A stretch of DNA of 9,141 nt from NCBI GenBank assembly GCA_023136785.1, contig JAGLQP010000049.1:1-9141 (forward strand). The letters are read 5' to 3'. The position numbers and the translations under genes were made by a program. This DNA is from Spirochaetales bacterium (GTDB taxonomy: Bacteria; Spirochaetota; Spirochaetia; SZUA-6; DRHE01). Positions 1-5,692 of this stretch are shown here, piece after piece (within the stretch, counting starts at the first letter, position 1; each line of letters starts with the position of its first letter). A model generated the notes under the pieces. That model saw nothing but the letters and a program-made list of their open reading frames with translations, ran no database searches and was not told where the DNA came from.

Positions 1-782
1 CCGCAGGCGTTCCACACCTTGGAAGAAGACTCCACACTGATCCGCCTGCCCTCGATACCCGGAACCTCCCGATCGGTGATTCCCCAGATGCTCACCGTGT
101 CGGCTCCCGTATACAACAGCTCCCGATAGGCCTCGTCGCTGATCATCCACAGGTTGTGTCGCACGCATAGCTCGGCCAGTTCCAGCATCTGATCTCTGCT
201 GTACAGCTGGCCGGTAGGGTTGTCGTAGGGAATAACCAATAGAGCTCCCGGTCTGTGTTCCTGGACGATCCCCTCGATCATGGAAAGGTCTGGCAGGGTA
301 AAACGCCCGTCCGCCTGCAGGCTACGCTGCAGGGAAACGGCGGATCGTCCGAGCCTGGCGGCCATGGCTGTGTAATTCGTGTAGGTCGGATCGATGATTA
401 AAAGCGGTTTGTCTACAGTTCCGACATCCCCGCACACACCGAGGATCACCAGCTCCATGGCCTGAGAGCCACCGTCGGTGATCTGCACATGCAGTCCCTC
501 CGCGGCGAACCCGCTGGAGGCGATGATGTGGCGAAAGGCCTCCCGGGTCTCCTCCATGCCGGCGGTCGGGGTGTAGCGCACCGCTCCGGTCTGAAAGGGA
601 CTGCCCTCGGCCTGCAGATCTGCCAGACGCCGTACCATGGCCGGATGCATGGGTAGAGATACATTGCCGATGGCAACGTTGATCGCCTCAACGGCGTCTT
701 TTCGCTTGAGAAACTCGATCTGGGCCGTTCGGATCACCGAGGGTTTCCGCTTCTGGAAATGTGGGGAAAGCTCCGGTTTCAT
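1..782 (-). CDS. Class I/II (fold-type I) PLP-dependent aminotransferase, 3' end cut off by the window
   Basis: The first 260 codons are present; the C-terminal part lies beyond the left edge. Family hallmarks are visible in order: a TDGGSQAMEL segment (cofactor phosphate region), the N-P-T-G motif with Asn188, DEAYRELLY with Asp216 (pairs with the pyridine nitrogen) and Tyr219, and SSSKVWNAC with the Schiff-base lysine Lys255. This is the aspartate-aminotransferase-like layout, so the enzyme should be a cytosolic transaminase moving an amino group between an amino acid and a 2-oxo acid. The substrate cannot be read from the sequence. The ATG at 782 follows an AGAG-rich Shine-Dalgarno-like stretch, and the protein begins MKPELSPHFQKRKPS. 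It is transcribed away from the broken DUF4432 gene, from its own promoter with flanking inverted repeats, which suggests specific regulation. Family certain, substrate unknown. Confidence 0.93.
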   Translation of the reverse strand, partial: MKPELSPHFQKRKPSVIRTAQIEFLKRKDAVEAINVAIGNVSLPMHPAMVRRLADLQAEGSPFQTGAVRYTPTAGMEETREAFRHIIASSGFAAEGLHVQITDGGSQAMELVILGVCGDVGTVDKPLLIIDPTYTNYTAMAARLGRSAVSLQRSLQADGRFTLPDLSMIEGIVQEHRPGALLVIPYDNPTGQLYSRDQMLELAELCVRHNLWMISDEAYRELLYTGADTVSIWGITDREVPGIEGRRISVESSSKVWNAC

Positions 783-817
783 TTTCGCTCTCTTTCGCTC
801 TTTAAGAACTGATCTGC

Positions 818-881
818 TTGATTGATTTACACTAGTTCACCCATATGATTATGTCAAGAAAAAAATGAATAGATCAATCAA
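818..881. promoter_or_regulatory. Pair of inverted operator-like motifs flanking the aminotransferase promoter
   Basis: TTGATTGATTTA (818-829) and TAGATCAATCAA (870-881) are inverted copies of one 12-bp motif, TTGATTGATYTA, with 11 of 12 positions matching. Their centres are 52 bp apart, close to five helical turns. One copy abuts the -10 box and the predicted start of transcription; the other lies just upstream of the -35 box. A related element, TTGATCGAT, is at 915-923. The arrangement fits a dimeric repressor binding both sides of the promoter, possibly with looping. The regulator is not in the window. Confidence 0.45.
829..857 (-). promoter_or_regulatory. Sigma70-like promoter of the class I/II aminotransferase
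   Basis: On the minus strand a perfect -35 box TTGACA (857-852) is followed by a 17-bp spacer and TAGTGT (834-829) as a 4-of-6 match to the -10 box. Transcription would begin near 822, about 40 bases before the ATG at 782. The box quality and exact 17-bp spacing make it the best candidate in this intergenic region. Confidence 0.6.
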
Positions 882-944
882 AAACCTTTCAGCAGTGACC
901 CTTTGCTGCTACTATTGATCGATGTGAAAGCAAGATTCTTCTAA

Positions 945-1157
945 CATTCGATCCATGAGCGGAACTACGGCTGCAGGATTCGGGAATACCTGTATAGAGA
1001 TCTAAAGACGTTGACCCTTGAAAATGAGCTGCTGAGGGTTTCTATCCTGACGGACGAGGGAACGGACATCTTCGAGTTCCTCTACAAACCGATAGACCTG
1101 GATGTGCTCTGGCACTCCTTCAACGGCGTTCGCCCGCCCCGCAACTTCATCTCCGCT
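945..1157 (+). pseudogene. Remnant of a DUF4432 / aldose 1-epimerase-like gene (N-terminal ~70 residues only)
   Basis: The plus-strand frame opening after a TAA at 942-944 reads through NYGCRIREYLYRDLK, then LTLENELLRVSILTDEG, DIFEFLYKP and LWHSFNGVRPPRNF. As I remember it, this matches the N-terminus of DUF4432-type proteins related to aldose 1-epimerases (mutarotase fold, normally about 300-350 residues). No ATG, GTG or TTG precedes the NYGCR block in frame. An ATG at 955 is one base out of register with it, so a single-base loss just after the start would explain the break. Recognisable similarity stops near 1157, and the DNA beyond belongs to hairpins and the 3' end of the minus-strand ATPase gene. 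At least three quarters of the gene is missing. It could still be expressed from TTG 1011 as a short peptide, but no ribosome site supports that. Confidence 0.6.
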
Positions 1158-1169
1158 CACAGACCTCCC

Positions 1170-1213
1170 CGTCCTGAAAGGACGCCCACTTCGATATCCC
1201 AAATGGGGATATC
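1170..1213. terminator. Two tandem hairpins, possible terminator of the ATPase gene
   Basis: CGTCCT-GAA-AGGACG (1170-1184) is a perfect 6-bp stem with a 3-base loop. GATATCCC-AAATG-GGGATATC (1193-1200 and 1206-1213) is a perfect 8-bp stem with a 5-base loop. They lie 21-64 bases beyond the stop of the minus-strand ATPase gene, where termination or 3'-end protection would be expected. Neither is followed by a clear U-tract on either strand, so intrinsic termination is uncertain. Confidence 0.35.
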
Positions 1214-1233
1214 CGTCATTTGTTCCCTCTCTG

Positions 1234-1962
1234 TCAAGAAAAGAAACGGTCACACCACTCGAGCCACTGCTCCCGCACATCCTCGAGCAAACGAATGTTG
1301 CGGTTGGTACAGCTGGCTAAAAACTCGACAATCTTGATTTCCTGCGGCGAGAATCCCGGGGACGCTGCGGTCGAATGATCCAGTTCTTCCCGATCCAGCC
1401 GCCGCCATTCTCCCTCGTGGACATACAGGATCTGCTCCACAACAGGGGTGAAGGTGAATCGAGAGCCCTTCAACACCAGGGGGACAAAGATCTGGAAGGC
1501 TTGAAATCCCTCTTCCCTCGCGCCACACTCGTTGACGATCTGCGCTCTCGCCTCCTCCAGGGTGTCGGCGTGGAGGTTGCTGACGATGCGGCAACCCGCG
1601 GTTCCCAATTCGGTCATCCGGGCCACATCCTGCCCCCAGATATAGGCATCGTAGAACCCGGGACTCAGCTCGTAAGACACGATGTAGTCCCCCGGCTTGC
1701 ACTTCTGCCAACCGCTGCCGCGATTGGCAAGCCAGACCTGCGCACCTCTCGGCGCCATAGCCAGAAGAGCGGACATCACCGTGGTCTTACCCGCCCCTCC
1801 CGGCTTAGCACCTACCAGCCAGGAGGATCCCTGAAGCACCCGGGACAGAAGCCAGGCAGTCTGGTATACAGTCAGGGTCCCCGCATCGAGAAGATCCACA
1901 ACCGAGAGCATTCGACCCCCGCGCTGGTTGCTGCGGGTCGCTACAGATAAAACCCTGTACAC
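1234..1962 (-). CDS. Small standalone PilT/VirB11-like P-loop ATPase (242 aa), function unknown
   Basis: The protein has a clear Walker A motif, GAKPGGAGKTT (residues 51-61, Lys59), after a short helical N-terminal region starting near MLSVVDLLDAG. It then has a hydrophobic strand ending in Glu98 (DYIVSYELSPG), which may be the Walker B position, and SNLHADTLEEA (about 128-138). The last motif resembles the conserved His-box of secretion and pilus ATPases (TLHA-type). It lacks the large N-terminal domain of GspE, TadA or VirB11, and no pilus or secretion gene is nearby. I chose the GTG at 1962 because AGGA lies 7 bases upstream; the TTG at 1977 and ATG at 1911 are alternatives. The frame stays open further upstream but would then overlap the HAD gene. 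It follows that gene by 34 bases, implying co-transcription. Nucleotide binding is likely; the physiological role is unknown. Confidence 0.8.
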   Translation of the reverse strand: MYRVLSVATRSNQRGGRMLSVVDLLDAGTLTVYQTAWLLSRVLQGSSWLVGAKPGGAGKTTVMSALLAMAPRGAQVWLANRGSGWQKCKPGDYIVSYELSPGFYDAYIWGQDVARMTELGTAGCRIVSNLHADTLEEARAQIVNECGAREEGFQAFQIFVPLVLKGSRFTFTPVVEQILYVHEGEWRRLDREELDHSTAASPGFSPQEIKIVEFLASCTNRNIRLLEDVREQWLEWCDRFFS

Positions 1963-1996
1963 ACCCTGTTCCTGCAATCCCGGGATATCCCAACCT

Positions 1997-2701
1997 TTAG
2001 CCGAGCATATCCACAAGCTCCCAAAAATCCCGAATGACGAAATCCGGGCGACAGCTCTCCAGCCACTCCGGATCGTAGAACCGTCGGTTCTTGTCGGGGA
2101 AATAGAGGACCGTGGCGATGCCTGCGTTTTTACCCATCTCGATATCCTTACTGCTGTCTCCCACCATAATCGCCTGCTCAAGGCGCTTGCTCCGTTCGCC
2201 TCGTGCGAGCACAGGATCGAAATTTTCCAGGGCTTTCTCCACTGCCTCGGGATGGGGTTTGTGATGCATCACATCATCCAGAGAAACAATAAGATCTACA
2301 AGCGGATCTATACCCTCTCTGGCCAAAACCGGCTGTACAAAGCTGCGCTTGGAGCCGGTAAGAATGGCGGTCGTTTTGTTCGCTTCCTGCAGGCGTTCCA
2401 GGATCCGGCGGGCATTTACATTGAGCGTCACTTCGGCGATCCGATCCTCAAGTCCTCCGATGATCTCTCTTCCAAAAGCCTCGACATCCTGTACACCGAA
2501 GCGGGCCGGCCCTGACCAGTCGTTGAATAGCTCCCGTACAATGGCCTGCTCTTCCGCTTGAATAGCACGCTTCGACAGGGACCGTTTGTACAGTTCCATC
2601 CAGATTCCCAGCGTGTCGGCCAAACACCCATCCCAGTCGAAAAAGATGTAGGTGTACTTCCCCGCCCCGGCTGACTTCCTGCGGAATCGTTTTTCCCTCA
2701 C
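1997..2701 (-). CDS. HAD-superfamily phosphatase (phosphoglycolate phosphatase-like), 234 aa
   Basis: All four HAD motifs are present. Motif I is FFDWDGCLADT with nucleophile Asp22 and acid/base Asp24. Motif II is ILTGS with Thr115, motif III is Lys148 in HKPHPEAV, and motif IV is MVGDSSKDIEMG with Asp182 and Asp186. The helical stretch between motifs I and II (about residues 30-100) is the cap of a subfamily I (Gph/beta-phosphoglucomutase-like) enzyme. A Mg-dependent hydrolase acting on a small phosphorylated metabolite in the cytosol is therefore expected. A GTG at 2701 with GAGG six bases upstream is the best start; an in-frame GTG at 2722 adds seven residues but lacks a comparable ribosome site. 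The gene leads the minus-strand pair with the ATPase and is divergent from the class III aminotransferase operon across 152 bp. The substrate is not readable. Confidence 0.9.
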   Translation of the reverse strand: MREKRFRRKSAGAGKYTYIFFDWDGCLADTLGIWMELYKRSLSKRAIQAEEQAIVRELFNDWSGPARFGVQDVEAFGREIIGGLEDRIAEVTLNVNARRILERLQEANKTTAILTGSKRSFVQPVLAREGIDPLVDLIVSLDDVMHHKPHPEAVEKALENFDPVLARGERSKRLEQAIMVGDSSKDIEMGKNAGIATVLYFPDKNRRFYDPEWLESCRPDFVIRDFWELVDMLG

Positions 2702-2736
2702 TATGCACCTCAGCAACACCACGATCTGATCAAAAT

Positions 2737-2755
2737 AGTCAAAATGTGCTTGACT
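2737..2755. promoter_or_regulatory. Dyad overlapping the -35 box of the class III aminotransferase promoter
   Basis: AGTCAA (2737-2742) and TTGACT (2750-2755) form a perfect 6-bp inverted repeat around a 7-base centre. The right arm is itself the -35 box of the plus-strand promoter. The position between two divergent genes suits a shared operator, but a 6-bp dyad may arise by chance. Confidence 0.3.
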
Positions 2756-2777
2756 TAGGAAATTAATTAACTATACT
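2750..2777 (+). promoter_or_regulatory. Sigma70-like promoter of the aminotransferase-dehydrogenase-isomerase operon
   Basis: TTGACT (2750-2755; 5 of 6 to consensus) and TATACT (2772-2777; 5 of 6) are separated by 16 bp of AT-rich DNA. Predicted initiation is near 2784, giving a leader of about 70 bases that contains the 2802-2822 dyad and an AGGAG ribosome site at 2842-2846. Confidence 0.65.
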
Positions 2778-2801
2778 TGTCTCAAACAGTCAACACGTAT
2801 A

Positions 2802-2822
2802 CCGGTGTATCCGGTACACCGG
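2802..2822 (+). promoter_or_regulatory. Perfect 8-bp dyad in the operon leader (operator or leader hairpin)
   Basis: CCGGTGTA (2802-2809) and TACACCGG (2815-2822) are perfect inverted repeats around TCCGG. The site sits about 18 to 38 bases downstream of the predicted transcription start and about 20 bases before the ribosome site. That position suits a roadblock-type repressor operator or an RNA hairpin in the leader. A further ACCGGT palindrome overlaps its left edge (2801-2806). Confidence 0.45.
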
Positions 2823-2853
2823 CATAAATTATGATGTATCCAGGAGAACCAGT

Positions 2854-4404
2854 ATGAAAGCGTCAATCCGGAGTCCGCGTCTGTCTCTACGTGACCTGTT
2901 GGGCAGAGAGTATACGAAGGCGGTTTGCGAAGCAAGAGCCTTCGCTTCATCGGTCGACGTGAAACAGTTCGAATCCATTGCCGAGGAGAAGGTGGACTTC
3001 TACCCGAAGGAGTTCGAGAAGAGGGTAGATGAGCTGGTTGATTCTGTCGGCAAGCAGGTCTGCCCCGGGTTCAAAACTTCGGCCCGCGGGGCAACCACGG
3101 ATGCCTTCATCAAGTCCAGCAAGTTCGCCATGGCTCCTTTGAGCGGCTACGGATTCATCCGTATCGGCGAAGACGGGCGGGCCTATCTGATATCGAAAAG
3201 CGAGCATTACCACGCTTCCCTGGGCCATGGTTTTCCCGGGTACCGACTCATCGAAAACGCCAAACGATTGGGCATTGCCAACATCACCCACAACAATACC
3301 CGCGGTCACGTCACCCGCCTGCTGGAGGAAGAACTGGTCCGGGTGGCGAACGGGATTGCCCGAGAGGATCGCAAGGGCTTGGAATCTGTACTGTCCTCTA
3401 AAGAATCCCACGTTCTGAACCGGATCATTAATCTGGAAACGGGCAGCCTGGCGGTGGAAGCCGCCCTGAAGATGATGCTGGCCCGATTCTTCAAGCTGGA
3501 TAAGACCTTTCCCGAACCTCCCTATGCGGGCCGGACGCCTGTGTTTCTGGTCATCGCCGATAACGACGGAGGTAAAGAGGCCAACTATCACGGTACCACC
3601 ATCCTCACCCAGGTCATGCGAGGCCTTTGGCCGGGAATGTACGAAAAACTCCAGCAGTGCGAGTTGTTCGTGGTGCAGCCGATCCGGATCAACGACGGAG
3701 CCCACTTCGAAGAACTGCTCAGCCGATACGATAGGGGGAAATACAAGGTAGCCGGGTTCTTTCATGAGCTGATCCTGATGAACTACGGAGCGATCCGGCT
3801 GGAAGAGTCATTCCTGCAAAAAGCGCACCAATTGTGCCTAGACCATGACGTGCCCACCTGCGTGGATGAAATCCAGAGCTGCATCTGGAGTCCAGAGCTC
3901 TTCCAGTTCCGTGAGTACGGACTCGAGCCTGATTTCGTATCCGTGGGAAAGGGATTTCCCGGCGGCCAATACCCGGCCTCCAAGATCCTGACCACGGCCG
4001 CGATGGACACCCTCACTCAGTTCGGAGCCCTGGTAACCAACGGCCAGGAGGAACTGGCCTCCCTGGCCTACCTGATCACCATGGAGTTCATTCAAGCCAA
4101 CGCAGCGTATACGGAGGAGATGGGTAAGTATTATGAAGGGGAGCTCAAAGGTTTGGCCAAACGGCACTCCCAGTGGATCGACCGGATCGAGGGGCAGCGT
4201 CACCTCTCGTCGATCTTTTTTAGGAGCGAAGACAAGGCCGTGGCGTTCATCAAGCACATGAACGGGGCCTGCATCGACATAAGCGCCCATACCTACAAGC
4301 CCAATTGTCCGCCCTCGGCTCTGACCAAACTGCCCTTGACCTCGACACCGAAAATGGTAGACTTCCTGATCAGGGAGATGGATCAAGCGTTTTCTCGACT
4401 TTGA
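2854..4404 (+). CDS. Class III PLP-dependent aminotransferase, 516 aa
   Basis: Class III landmarks appear in order: an LGHGFPGY block near 123-130, ETGSLAVEAALK (195-206; the usual SGTEAVEAA-K phosphate-binding segment), YHGTT (245-249), VDEIQSC with Asp338, SVGKGFPGG with the probable Schiff-base Lys366, and TNGQEELASLA (the usual TxGGNP region). The enzyme should transfer an amino group to or from a terminal aldehyde or ketone, with cytosolic PLP chemistry. At 516 residues it is longer than most class III enzymes, mainly because roughly 65 extra residues precede the LGHG block. The motifs are also unusual (DEIQSC for DEVQTG; FPGG for LGGG), pointing to a divergent subfamily. The ATG at 2854 is preceded by AGGAG at a 7-base spacing. 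It is the first gene of the operon, which suggests an amino-sugar, aminocyclitol or amino-acid substrate. Family sure, reaction not. Confidence 0.9.
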   Translation: MKASIRSPRLSLRDLLGREYTKAVCEARAFASSVDVKQFESIAEEKVDFYPKEFEKRVDELVDSVGKQVCPGFKTSARGATTDAFIKSSKFAMAPLSGYGFIRIGEDGRAYLISKSEHYHASLGHGFPGYRLIENAKRLGIANITHNNTRGHVTRLLEEELVRVANGIAREDRKGLESVLSSKESHVLNRIINLETGSLAVEAALKMMLARFFKLDKTFPEPPYAGRTPVFLVIADNDGGKEANYHGTTILTQVMRGLWPGMYEKLQQCELFVVQPIRINDGAHFEELLSRYDRGKYKVAGFFHELILMNYGAIRLEESFLQKAHQLCLDHDVPTCVDEIQSCIWSPELFQFREYGLEPDFVSVGKGFPGGQYPASKILTTAAMDTLTQFGALVTNGQEELASLAYLITMEFIQANAAYTEEMGKYYEGELKGLAKRHSQWIDRIEGQRHLSSIFFRSEDKAVAFIKHMNGACIDISAHTYKPNCPPSALTKLPLTSTPKMVDFLIREMDQAFSRL

Positions 4405-4409
4405 GGGAA

Positions 4410-4464
4410 ACACCGGATGTAGATAGAGGTTCAGGTTATCGGGCTTCGCCGGCGTACCCGGTGT
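4410..4464. repeat. Weak long-loop inverted repeat between the aminotransferase and dehydrogenase genes
   Basis: The 115-base gap between the two genes contains ACACCGG (4410-4416) and CCGGTGT (4458-4464). These are the same 7-bp arms found in the leader dyad at 2802-2822, but 41 bases apart. They could be half-sites of the same regulator or a long stem in the message. Chance is a real alternative for 7-mers in GC-rich DNA. No terminator or convincing promoter was seen in the gap. Confidence 0.2.
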
Positions 4465-4519
4465 GTCTGTTCTTTCGGCTGGCATCAAAATAGAAACTTA
4501 CATCGAGGAGACTGTTACG

Positions 4520-5656
4520 ATGAGAAAAGTGAAGTTTGGAGTGATAGGTCTGGGCTTGATGGGCCGGGAGTTTGGCAGCGCCGCCGCCCGCTGGTGCCAT
4601 CTGCTGACAAACGGACCTGCACCAGAGATCGTCGGGGTCTGTGACACCAACAAAGCAGCTAGGGACTGGTTCACCGACAATTTCGCTTCAGTGAAGATCG
4701 CCACCTCTGATTATCAGGAACTCCTATCCTCGAAGGAGATCGAAGCGGTGTACTGCGCCGTACCCCATCACCTGCACCAGCAGCTGTGCGTGGATATCCT
4801 AAAGGCTGGAAAGCACCTGATGGGGGAGAAACCCTTCGGGATCGATCAGAAGGCCAACACGGCGATTCTGAAAAGTTTGGCCGAACATCCGGAGCTGGTG
4901 GTGCGCTGCTCCTCCGAGTTCCCCTTTTTCCCGGCCTGCCAACGGCTGATCTCCTGGATCCGGGAGGGCCGCTTCGGGCGGATCATTGAAGTGCACGGCG
5001 GCTTCAATCATTCCAGCGATATGGATTTGAGCAAGCCGCTCAACTGGAAGCGCATGATCGAGTACAACGGCGAGTACGGCTGCCTCGGGGATCTGGGTAT
5101 CCACACCCAGCACATCCCCTTTCGAATGGGCTGGATCCCTAAGAGTGTCTATGCGGTGCTATCCGACATCGTGCCGGAAAGGCCCGACGGCAAGGGGGGT
5201 ACTGCCCCCTGTCTGACCTGGGACAACGCTTCCCTGATCTGTCAGGTGGATCACGCCGAAGGCTACACCTTCCCCATGACCCTCGAAACCAAGCGGCTCG
5301 ATCCGGGATCTACCAATCGTTGGTTTTTGGAGGTCTACGGTTTGGATGCCTCGGCCAAGTTCACAACCGACGACCCCAACGCCTTCACATACCTGGAGAC
5401 CAAAGGCACGGAACAGGCCTGGGCCCGAGTGGTCGTAGGGCACAAACCGATGTTTCCTTCTATCACCGGGGGGATTTTTGAGTTCGGATTTTCTGATGGT
5501 ATTCTCCAGATGTGGGCGTCCTTTTTGCACGAGCTCGACGGCAGAGAGGTGTCTTTCAGCTGTTTTACTCCGGAGGAAACCCGGCTGTCCCACGCCCTGC
5601 AGACTGCAGCACTGGCCTCACAGAGAAAGAAGTCGGTGGAACCGATTCGCATCTGA
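4520..5656 (+). CDS. Gfo/Idh/MocA-family NAD(P)-dependent oxidoreductase, 378 aa
   Basis: The N-terminus carries a Rossmann motif, GVIGLGLMG (7-15), and an acidic CDTNK segment after the second strand (41-45). GEKPFG (102-107) supplies the Glu-Lys-Pro motif whose lysine normally takes part in catalysis. DLGIHTQH (191-198) corresponds to the D-x-G-x-H region holding the catalytic His (His195). The rest, with repeated beta-strands, fits the C-terminal substrate-binding domain, and the length is typical. Family members interconvert hydroxyl and keto groups on sugars, sugar phosphates or inositols in the cytosol. I chose the ATG at 4520 (MRKVKFGVIG) because GAGGAG lies 9 bases upstream; an in-frame GTG at 4463 would add 19 residues without homology. 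Placed between an aminotransferase and an isomerase-family gene, it may make the ketone that is aminated, or oxidise an amination product. The exact substrate is unknown. Confidence 0.92.
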   Translation: MRKVKFGVIGLGLMGREFGSAAARWCHLLTNGPAPEIVGVCDTNKAARDWFTDNFASVKIATSDYQELLSSKEIEAVYCAVPHHLHQQLCVDILKAGKHLMGEKPFGIDQKANTAILKSLAEHPELVVRCSSEFPFFPACQRLISWIREGRFGRIIEVHGGFNHSSDMDLSKPLNWKRMIEYNGEYGCLGDLGIHTQHIPFRMGWIPKSVYAVLSDIVPERPDGKGGTAPCLTWDNASLICQVDHAEGYTFPMTLETKRLDPGSTNRWFLEVYGLDASAKFTTDDPNAFTYLETKGTEQAWARVVVGHKPMFPSITGGIFEFGFSDGILQMWASFLHELDGREVSFSCFTPEETRLSHALQTAALASQRKKSVEPIRI

Positions 5657-5692
5657 CCTGTGAGAATAAAAACGAGAACAGGAGATCGGTAC

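Noticed and set aside
783..800. Direct repeat TTTCGCTC twice at a 10-base interval just before the aminotransferase start
   Set aside because: Only two short copies; on the minus strand it is the purine-rich ribosome-binding stretch and needs no other explanation.
1002..1280. 92-codon minus-strand open frame across the hairpin region
   Set aside because: It overlaps the DUF4432 remnant and the ATPase 3' end, resembles no family, and is low-complexity Arg/Gly/Ser antisense sequence.
1375..1950. 191-codon plus-strand open frame
   Set aside because: It is antisense to the ATPase gene, which has clear Walker and His-box motifs; no recognisable domain or ribosome site.
1963..2181. N-terminal extension of the ATPase frame into the HAD gene
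   Set aside because: The added residues are the HAD coding region read in another frame, while AGGA plus GTG at 1962 gives a sensible start.
1928..2515. 195-codon plus-strand open frame
   Set aside because: It is antisense to the HAD phosphatase, whose four motifs are intact; a shadow frame.
2947..3765. 272-codon minus-strand open frame
   Set aside because: It mirrors the class III aminotransferase, which has complete family motifs; the composition is typical of antisense frames in GC-rich genes.
3838..4488. 216-codon minus-strand open frame
   Set aside because: It is antisense to the aminotransferase 3' half and runs into the intergenic gap; no motif was recognised.
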